Positions 11,318 through 20,700 of a DNA stretch of 22,660 nucleotides are shown here, one piece after another. The translations under genes and the position numbers were made by a program. The notes under the pieces are model-generated. The model did no database searches, was not told the DNA's origin, and saw only the letters and a list, made by a program, of their open reading frames with translations. Numbering within the stretch: position 1 is the stretch's first letter; each line of letters opens with the position of its first letter. This stretch comes from Mnemiopsis leidyi (taxonomy: Eukaryota; Ctenophora; Tentaculata; Lobata; Bolinopsidae): positions 57,840 through 80,499 of the forward strand of contig JH153936.1 of NCBI GenBank assembly GCA_000226015.1, read 5' to 3'.

Positions 11318-11327
11318 ATGTTACTAA
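11304..11327 (+). other. Upstream ORF overlapping the first RPIA start codon
   Basis: ATG at 11304 opens a seven-codon frame ending with TAA at 11325-11327. It overlaps the first in-frame RPIA ATG (11318) in another frame, so scanning ribosomes using it would bypass that start and could favour the internal ATG at 11369. It only matters if the mRNA begins upstream of 11304, which is not known. Confidence 0.35.
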
Positions 11328-12292
11328 TAAGAACTCTTACGCACACTTCTACACTCCTCCTTAGAACTATGACTTCTCAAGTGGAGCAAGCAAAGGATGC
11401 AGCTGCGCTGCGCGCAGTGCGCGAGCATGTGTATGATGGTTGTAGGCTAGGGGTGGGTAGCGGCAGCACCGTCGTGTATGCAGTGAAACATCTCGCAGAG
11501 TTGGTAACAACTGCTGGTCTTAATGTAACATGTGTTCCTACCAGTTTTCAGGTAAATACAATAGTATATTTCATGGACGCAATATTTTCTTCCTCAGATT
11601 TTAAGTCAGATTAGAGTCTGAGGGACAGTGATTGCTAATTTTTTTGCTTTCTTATGTTATGTGCATTGTCGCAGCACAATTACTAACGACATCCCTGATT
11701 CCATGACAATACCACTAACTATAGAACTCAAACTACACCTACATGATCTGATACCACTCAGGCAAGACAGTTGATTATAGAACACGGACTACATCTCTCC
11801 GATCTGTCCCAGACCCCGGAACTAGATGTCGTTATAGACGGTGCTGATGAGTGTGATCCTCAACTAAACCTCATCAAGGGAGGTGGGGGTTGCCAACTCC
11901 AGGAGAAGATTGTAGCTGCCTGCGGCAAGAAGATGGTCGTTATAGCGGACTATCGTAAAAAGTCTCAGGAACTTGGTGAACAGTGGAAGAAAGGTATCCC
12001 CATAGAAGTAGTCCCCATGGCGTATGTACCCGTGATGAACAAACTGAGGAGTTACGGGTTAGAGCCTGTGTTGAGAATGGCCCAGAGTAAAGCCGGTCCA
12101 GTGGTTACAGACAACAGTAACTTTGTAGTGGACGCTAAGTTTACTGCCTCCCACAATTGGGAGCTCCTGGAGACCAAGTTGTGTAGGACCCCGGGGGTGG
12201 TGGAGACTGGGCTGTTTGTAGGGTTCGCCAGTGTCGCGTATTTCGGGATGAAGGACGGGTCTGTCTCTGTTTTACATAAACCTCCTGTATAG
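11318..12292 (+). CDS. RPIA: Ribose-5-phosphate isomerase A, two exons, 254 aa
   Basis: Exons are 11318-11551 and 11762-12292, joined in phase 0. The enzyme interconverts ribose 5-phosphate and ribulose 5-phosphate in the non-oxidative pentose phosphate pathway. Visible motifs are the phosphate loop GSGST (47-51), PTSFQARQL across the exon junction, DGADE (104-108), LNLIKGGGG (113-121) and QEKI with Glu126. Asp104, Asp107, Lys117 and Glu126 match the E. coli RpiA catalytic set Asp81, Asp84, Lys94 and Glu103 with one constant offset. The C-terminus YFGMKDGSV ends as in the human enzyme. There are two candidate starts: Met1 gives an Arg/Thr/Leu-rich, acid-free leader of 17 residues, while Met18 (11369) gives a leaderless 237-aa enzyme. 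The leader might target mitochondria, but that is inference. Confidence 0.95.
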
Positions 12293-12680
12293 ATCAATGT
12301 TGAGAGTTTTAGATAATTTTGATTTAAATTTTATTTGATTTTTATATTGTATAAGTATATTCAGGGTTTATTTTTAGTGCAATGGTAGTTTAATAAGATT
12401 TTTTACGTATATAATGATTTACTTGTCCGTGATAGAATTTGTTTTCCTGATTATATTACTTGTCAAATCAACTTGCAACGGTGATAACTGTCTTTAAATC
12501 AGCGGCTGATACGATTACTGACACATTTGTTCGATTGCTTGAGCATGATTTATTGTCCAATTAAAATTACCGCTTCAATTACCGCATTTATGACCCAAGT
12601 ATACCGATATTAGCACCATGATTCCCAGAAAAGTCCGAACTTTCCAAGCTTCCATTTAAGTGGTCTGAACATCCCAAAGT
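12293..12680. other. Intergenic region between RPIA and HUS1
   Basis: This 388-bp AT-rich spacer must hold the RPIA 3' end and the HUS1 promoter. No AATAAA was found in it; ATTAAA at 12560-12565 is the nearest variant signal. Nothing else was seen. Confidence 0.45.
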
Positions 12681-14249
12681 ATGCGGTTTAAAGCGAAACT
12701 ATTCGATGTACAGTCGATAACACAGTTGCAGAGCGTCATCAGCGCAGTATCTAGGTTCTGTAAAACATGCTGCTTGAAGCTCACTGAAGACAAGATCTAC
12801 TTTATCCTGAATGATAGACTTGTTTGTGGAGGGACCACGATCTGGTGTGAGGTAGGTACTTATCTTCTTGTTGTTTTACCTCAACTTCATCAGGAGTTCA
12901 TTCAAGTTGTTTTAATGGAAGTCAGTTCTATATTCTATTATTTCCCTCTCCTAGTTGGAAGTATTGACTGTCTTCACGCTTAAGTTAAGATTAAGTTAAG
13001 ATTTAGTTAAAACGCCTGATAGGTCACACAAAGCAGCTATTTTGACGAGTTCCGTATAGAAGGTAAAGACGACACAGGAGCTATATTGATGTCAGTAAGT
13101 CCGGATATGCTGGCTAAATCCTTGTGTAACACAGTGGGAGCCTCCTCGGTCAAAGTGAAACTTGCTAAGAAACAGTCGGCTTGTCTGAGTGTGGAGATCG
13201 CTCTACCCAGCCCGGGTTAGTTCCAGCAGCTTGCTTCATATTAGAAGTCTGCTCAGTACCTCTTCTTTCTTCTTCTTGATCTACCTTTTTACAAAATTAT
13301 AGTACACTCCAGTCTTTAAAGATAATCAGACTCTGCCAAAGTAAGCTATGAAGTATAGTAATGTGGCACCTCTGAAGACGAGGACTATTTAACCTCCACC
13401 CCAACCAGGTGGTTCAGGAATGCAGAGACTAGTGACACACGACGTGCCAGTACACCTCATCCCCCTCTCACATTGGCAGGAGTACGAGGAACCTGGCATG
13501 CCTGAGTTTGACATCTCCTTCTACCTCCCTCCCCTCAGGAAACTCAGAAATGTAACTTTTAGGCGAATAGATTGTAAAATCTAGTGAAAAATTTGCAGAA
13601 TGCCGAACTGCCTAACTCATGAGATTTCAGGAGGCTTTATTCAAGTCTTGTTCATTGTTTTACCCAAAAGATGACACTTGACTGTTCTTCCCCTGAAGGT
13701 GCTGGAGCGAATAAAGAACCTGAGTAATCATGTGACCGTGCAGGGGTCCTGGTCTGGGGAGATGACACTCTCTGTAAAGACCGAACTTGTTACCACTAAA
13801 ACTTACTTTACAGACCTGGACATACCTCAACTTGACTCCCAGGTTGGCTGAAGCCACGCCAAAATTGATTGCCGATTTTTGCACTGACATAAAGCACTGA
13901 TATAAAGCTCTAAAGATTAATTTTTAAGCTCTAAAGATTAATTTTTCCCTATTTGCCTGCGGAACTTCGCAATATTAATAGAATTGATCTTATAAAGTAC
14001 TGAAAGTTTAAAAATTAGACTTCAGCAACCAGCATCACATGCTTATATCTCACTGCGCAGGTAGACACATCCCGCGCAAGCGCAGAAGTAACAGTAGACA
14101 TCAAGAAGTTGCTGACATTTGTACAGAGTCAGGGTATTGGCGCTAGCAAGTCCATCTGCAACATCGTACACAATCGTGCTTTACAGCTGTTCTTATTACA
14201 GGACGATGTACAACTGCAGTACTACCTTCCCAGCATTGATACCTCCTGA
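12681..14249 (+). CDS. HUS1: HUS1 checkpoint protein, five exons, 279 aa
   Basis: Exons are 12681-12851, 13023-13215, 13409-13551, 13699-13842 and 14061-14249. The 279-aa product compares with 280 aa in human. HUS1 joins RAD9 and RAD1 in the 9-1-1 ring, a PCNA-like clamp loaded at damaged DNA that activates ATR signalling in the nucleus. Matches run along the whole length: MRFKAKLFD at the start, CKTCCLKL, YFILND, SYFDEFRIEG, VTHDVPVHLIP, FDISFYLPPL, IKNLSNHVTVQG, then VDIKKLLTFVQSQ and SICNIVHNRALQLFLL, ending YYLPSIDTS. Each splice junction keeps the alignment unbroken. HUS1 has a close paralogue, HUS1B, in mammals; length and overall match fit the ancestral HUS1. Confidence 0.95.
13905..13945. 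repeat. Short tandem duplication, about 21 bp, two copies
   Basis: AGCTCTAAAGATTAATTTTT occurs twice in a row in HUS1 intron 4, about 60 bp after the exon 4 donor. Confidence 0.75.
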
Positions 14250-14765
14250 GTTTTATTTATTTGATAATAGTAATTTCTCAATCTCTTTTTTTGAACTAGG
14301 GTTCATGTGTTAACTCGTTCATTTTCAGAATAATGAGCGATATTTGTGTCAGTATCTCAATTGCATCTTTCTTGATATCTTTTTAACAATTTGTAATTTA
14401 TCTTAAGTAAATTTTCTAATTATTTAATCGATACAAATTTAATTAACTTGATATAGTTGGTACGATTATTGACTCAATTCGTTTGTTTTCAAGGAACAAA
14501 TTTTCAAGAGATTGTAATTGCAAATTGCAATATAAGATAAAATACAAAACCTGAAATAAAGTCAATCATCCCTTGTTAATTGTGCAATTTGACGTTGTAT
14601 TCATCACAGTTCAATCTCTTTTACAAAAAAACACTCGATTTCAGAATCACTGAGTTTTGTCTCCCTATCAGCTGTAAGGAATGTGTAAGTCTCTTGAAGT
14701 GTGTAAAATCGGTAAAGTATAAAGTAAGTTGTAGAATCGTGCTGACTGACGAAATACAAAATAGA
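14250..14765. other. Intergenic region between HUS1 and the TDRD12-like gene
   Basis: It contains the HUS1 3' UTR, with AATAAA at 14555-14560, and the 5' end of the TDRD12-like gene. The frame of its first exon is open upstream of the chosen ATG back to about 14580, but there is no upstream ATG in it and the residues lack homology, so it is treated as 5' UTR. Confidence 0.5.
14555..14560 (+). terminator. Poly(A) signal for HUS1
   Basis: AATAAA about 305 bp after the HUS1 stop and 205 bp before the next start codon. It is the only canonical signal I saw in the spacer. Confidence 0.55.
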
Positions 14766-17700
14766 ATGACAGTAGGACAAGATGAGAAAGATAAAGATGA
14801 TCACAGCAAGATGGTACAGCTGCTCAGAAACGGGATTATGGTGGAAGTCAGGGTCGATAAAGTAAGTTTTAACTTTGTTTTAAGTTTCCTTTGAATTTGA
14901 CAGATGTTAATGATACTCCCTGGATCACCGAAAGTAATAGCAAGCATAATCTTATAGACCTGGGTTTGACCCCCTGTGATTGCACTTTAAACCCGCCTTT
15001 TCGCGTGTTTTCCTTGCTATCCAGTCTCTTAATGTGGGCCACTTCACTCAGATAATAAACGGAGGTTTCCACGTGCGTGTTCTCTCTGAGAATGAACGTG
15101 AACACAAAGAAAACATGGAAAGTTTACATCTCTCCTCAGAAAAGGAGATACTTCAGAGTCAGAGTTTACAAGAATACGCTGCCTATAACTTTATCTCTCT
15201 TTCTCACGTGAGTCGTCTTCAGTTTAGGATTATGGTATGTGCTAACTGCTAACTGCACTTCTAGGGGACACGTTCTCTAATTCATGGAAAATTAAAATGG
15301 TCTGATTAAGTAATTATAGTAACTTATAGTAACTACGCCGTATCCTCATTGCAGGTGGACCCAGATAAGGTGGTTGGCCAGCTCGTACTTTTCAAAAGTA
15401 GGGATAAATCCTTCTGTCGTGGACTCGTTGAGAAGAGAAAGGACACTGATATTCCACTTTACATAATCAGAAACGTAGGTTATTGACAATGCGTGAAGCC
15501 TACTGCGTAGGTCGTTGATTAACTTTCCAGCCGATTGAAGCCTAGTTCACATTGATTATTTTTGCTTGCACAGTTTTTGCACCTCGATCAAAAACTAATC
15601 GTTCAAGCTAATTGGTACGCATTAAATATATATTTATCATTACTTTAGAGTTTAGGTGATAATTAAGCTTGATCTTTACATCCAGATTGACACAAAGGTT
15701 GCGGTTATAAATATTCCTCTAACTGATATACGATTGCTTCCTGAAAAGTACGGACTCAAACGTTGGCCTCCTGTCACAACATTAAAGTTCCAGCTAAGTC
15801 GGGTACATTAAAGTTCTAGCTAAGTCGGGTACATTAAAGTTCTAGCTAAGTCGGGTACATTAAAGTTCTAGCTAAGTCGGGTACATGAAAAACCTGGCAC
15901 ATTTGTTCATCAGCTCATTGCTTACACTTGAATTGGCCCGGTTAAATTAACTTGCTGACTTATATTTGATTTCAAAATCTGTCTATTTAGGGTTGATGAG
16001 GTATAAATGTGTGTAAATTTGTGTATAAATGTGTATAGATTTGTATAAATATGTGTGTAATTGTGTAAATGTGTATATAAGTGTGTATAAATATGTGTTT
16101 ATGTGTATGAATGTTTAAAATTTGTGTATAAATGTGTATACATGTGTGTGTAAATGTGTGTATAAATCTGTATAAATGTGTGTATAAATGTAAATAAATT
16201 TGCCCCACCAGGTTAGGCCGATAACTCTTCCTATAAAAGATGGAATGATATCCAACAAAAAAGTGGATACAAACACATGGGACGCTGCAGCGATGAACTT
16301 CATCAAACGGGAGATAAAGGACTCTATTGTGGTATGCAAGATATTTGGAATGAATCCTGTTAATGGGGTTTACGATGTCATGATGTTTAAACAAAGGAGC
16401 CTGAATGATAAGGTAGATAATTTGTTAACAAACGTTGACTTACATTAACTTATTATTTACCTCTGATTTTGAATTTTAGATGTATTCATATTTGTCAAGC
16501 GCTTAATCGATGCTCTCTCCTCAGTCCTTACTTTTTCCATCAACATATCATTTACTGAATTGCAAGATTCCTCCACACTGCTATACCCTGCAGGCTGTCT
16601 GTATCAATAAGGAGTTGATAGAGAAAGGTTTCGCCAGGCAGATGGAACCAAACGAGAAACCCACAGTTCCAGCACCTTCTAAAGGTCCAGACTATTCCTC
16701 AACTAGAGCCAGCATTTCTACAGCCAACATTTCTGTAGACCCACGCAGGGATACCCAACATTCCCCTACGAGAACAAATAACACTTCAGTAAACAGTTCT
16801 CCTGATTACCATAGAAACAGGAGTCCTCATAGAGCAGACAGTCGACTTAAGACTTTGCGAGCTAGAGAACCAACACCTGAAAAGAATTTGGTGGGGATTG
16901 AGCGGACCAAGTCTAAAGTCAACACGTTTTCTTTGTGAGTGCTACTGTTTTTGTTTAAAGTTTTTTAAATTTTATTTATCTCCCCGGTTGAGGTTTGATG
17001 CAGTTTAACAACAAGTAATCACGGTCACATGTTTGTTATTTCAGCAAACGGCCAGATATTCCGGTTCCCTTAATTCTTGGATGTGATGATCTAACTCCAG
17101 TGAGCAGTATTGAAAGTTGTAACTTCAACAGCAAAATAAAGGAACTTTACATCAAAGGAAGAGGTTCTTCACATACTAATCTTAGTGAAATTCAGAGATA
17201 TGGCTGGCCCTTCTTTGAAAAGAGTAAGCGTAAATATCTTGTAATCAAGCTTGTTTAAACTGTATACAATTTTACATTATGTACATTAATCATGCATTAA
17301 TTAATCTTGGTCTTAAACTTTAAATTCATGTTACGAAATAGTCCTAGACTACTGTGCTATAAGTTTCCAAAAGCATGCTATATGAGTGGCTCATTTTATA
17401 TGCTTGAGCTTTGATATTCCTTAGACAAAAAGTTGAACACGTATGAAAACCCTGAAAGCAGTTCAAAGTTCTGTATATAAGGATGTCAAGAGTCCGTATT
17501 TAGGTAGCAGTTTCTTGGACCCCAGTACACCCTATAGCTTGGAGACGTAAGGCCAGATCAGGATCCTCTACTGCAGAAACGGTGGTAACTGGAGATCGTA
17601 CAGCCAGAGCGCCCATGTTTCCCAGCACAACACTGGAACTGTGAAGCTGCGACCAACCTAGAAGTTGTTTGAAATGCCCTCTCAGATTCTGCCCTCTCAA

Positions 17701-20700
17701 GATCAACAGTACAGGATTAAGTGCAGCATTGGCGAACATCGGAACATACCCAAAAACGTAAAACAGGATGTTCTGCTGACGGGGTGCCAGTTTGTGGATG
17801 GGACTGCCTATCATGTCAGTCCAGTAGAGGGGCTGGAGGAGGATCATACTGGAGCAGATAAAGAAGAGCAGTGTTATCATGACGATAGTAATCTCCAGCT
17901 GTCGGTTCTTGCTTGCTTTGTCCTCCAACACACTCTCCTCATCCATCTTGACCAGGAAGTAGACCTGAACACTAGTCAGAATAAGCGAGATGATAGCAGG
18001 TAAAGTGATTGGTATGATTGTAACAAACAGTGCCCAGAGAAACATTTCTGGTCCTGTTGGGTTTTGCTTAATTGGATCACCCGATGCTTTGAAGTGAATG
18101 TTAACGAGAAGGCCTGGCTTGTAAAAAGTACTTTGCAGGAAATTCCTGGAACTGTGAGGGTTGTGGTCACCCTCCTTATAGAGAGCGATGAGAACCACCT
18201 CTGTGAGGAACACCACACTCCAGCAAGCAGTGTAGAGGAACACAACTAACATCACTACTCGCTTCTTGATCAGTGTGAAGGGGGAGATGATGTTCATTGT
18301 CCTAATGACGGAGAAGACGAGACTGACAAATGCAGACAGTCTAAAGGAAACAATGGTGAGGAAATATGAGAACAAAGAAGCCCAGAAGAGAGCAGCTGAC
18401 TCCTTTGCCTTTACAGAGAGGAAGACGAGGAATGTGACAAAGTGGCAACCAGTGCAGACTCCGGTACACAAGTCACTCATCGCCAACATGAAGTAGATGA
18501 AGGGGACGGTCTTGTTGAGCTTGTTGCGGTAGAAAGACATGACAACAAGGTTCAGAGAGATTGCAATGACTGCTAAGACCAGGTTATTCACCATGATGCA
18601 AGCAGTCATTTCACTTCCCAGGTAGTGGTACGTGGTTCTGTTTGGTGAGGGTGTGGGAGCTGGTGGAGTGGGAATTTTAGTTGTTGTTACGTCTCCCATT
18701 CCTGAACTTGGGTTCTAGTTAATACCAAGATTCGAGATGGCAATATAAAGGAAGGTTCTCAAAAGCCAAGACGTCAATTGATAGAAAACTACATAACATT
18801 AAAACATAGGTAAGTTACATGAGTTAAAACATTAAAACATAGGTAAGTGACATAACTTAAAATATTAAATTATACGTAGGTGGCATTAGTTAAAACAACA
18901 TTAAAACATACGTAGGTTACAGAGCATTACTAATGCTCCCAAGAGTTTGGAGGTGAGTAGACTCAGGACAGTAATCACGTTACCACTGAACCCTGACCAC
19001 TCATGCTCTCTATGACGTTAATCTATAAGAAATACAACGTGATTTTTAGTTGGGTTGTGATAGAGTGAGGCTTTGAAAAAGTGGTAATGAATTTAGTTTG
19101 AGTCAGTAAAACTGAAACCTTACTGAGGTGAGTGAGGTCATTAGGCTCCAAACATTTCAAGTTTCACAAACTCACTTATCTAAATAGTTTATTATCAATG
19201 TGGTTTCAAGTGGGGAGGGGGCCTATTTCAGGTCCTCATTTCGAGCAAGCTCGACTCCCAGAGGTGTGCACTGATTGTTAACGGGTGTGTTATGTTGTGG
19301 GTGGGCCGAAGGATCAACCAAGCTACATGATGTGTACGGAGCAGATATTTGAACGGACACGATTTCCACTGATATATAATCTCATACTTATTTTAATTCG
19401 GACACTCCAACAGCCACATGTTACACAAGTGTAACGGCCAATTACAGGAGGCCGAATGTACAATTATACATACACGCAGTGACGGTTAAGGTAGTGTGTA
19501 CCATACTTTTATCGCCCGAGACTTCGCTGCAATGGGCAGCTACTCATTTAACCCTCAATCACGGTTTCCCGATCATTCGGCTGAGTCGACCGAAGAAGGT
19601 TGCATAGGCAAATGCCCTTAGCGCACTTCTCTAGGACTGGCGGATACGGGATTTGAACCCCCGACCTCCTGCGTGGGAGCCGAGAAGCAAACCACTACAC
19701 CACCAGCCTCTAGTCAATTCAGAAAATTCATGGGCCGGCACCGTGCCGAGTCGGGTAGTTTATTATCAAATAGCTATAAAGTTGGTGAAAAGTTATGTAA
19801 CTCAACCAAATACTCATATATTAGGTAAACTATACGTTATATAAAAACCTGAAGTAATTTGAAGTTTTTCAAATGAGAACAAGAACACAAGAAATGTTTT
19901 GTTTTTTCGCTTTTAAATGCCAACCAAGGCTAAAACAATCCAGTGTATATTTTGTACAAGTTGAGTGGTATGGAAGAAAGCCTTTAAAAAAGAAAGAAAG
20001 ACCGAAACTATCTTAAAAATCAAGACGAATGCTGATGAGACTCCATTACTTACTGTGATGAAGTGCACCAGTGCTCCATCGAAAAAATCGGAGCTGATCT
20101 ATTTTGTTGGAATCACTGACTGTGAAATTATATTGGCATAGTATTAATGTACAGTACACCCGTCTAGAACGCTCTAAAAATTTGGCAATCAAGATGGAAC
20201 TATGAACAAGATACTTAAGAAGTGCAGCCCACAATATGTTGCTAAGCTTTGTGAAATGAAACAGTGGTCTGCTGACGACGAATGAATAAACCTGCCTCAG
20301 ATTGTACCTATTGGTGCACAGGGCACATCTGAATCTTAAAATGTTGTTTTCTTTCTCTGAAAAACCATATTACTAGGCGTTGCCATGGAAACGACTTCTC
20401 TTCTCAGTTCATGATATGCACCGTCACGTGCAATTTGTGCTCTAAAACCTGACCTAAAAATCGAATAACTGTGGTTAGTGCGGGAACGTTACAAGTAATG
20501 ATCGCATTATTCTGTAACCCTGAAATAACCCTGCAGTATTATATATATATTTTGAACCATGATATATATTGTATACTTAATTATAAAACATGATTAAACA
20601 AGAAACAATTTGATCGGCACATTTCTGGCTTTTGATTATTGCGAATATTTTTCAAGTATGAGATTTATAAGTTATGACGGAATATCAGAAACTGTCAACC

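Noticed and set aside
12052..12297. Minus-strand frame opposite RPIA
   Set aside because: Shadow of the strongly conserved RPIA coding strand.
15987..16394. Minus-strand frame of 135 codons rich in His, Thr, Ile and Tyr
   Set aside because: It arises from the GTGTATAAAT microsatellite and the antisense of exon 5.
17224..17258. Read-through of TDRD12-like exon 7 to a TAA at 17256, making a truncated protein
   Set aside because: A good GTAAGC donor sits at 17224, and the exon at 22317 continues both phase and homology. An isoform ending here is still possible.
17665..18496. Plus-strand frames opposite the GPCR
   Set aside because: They are antisense to a 399-codon receptor frame with seven membrane segments, and none has a recognisable domain.
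19640..19710. A functional tRNA-Gly gene on the minus strand
   Set aside because: Anticodon stem mismatches, extra bases before the acceptor strand, and a second decayed copy sharing a non-tRNA body point to a SINE.
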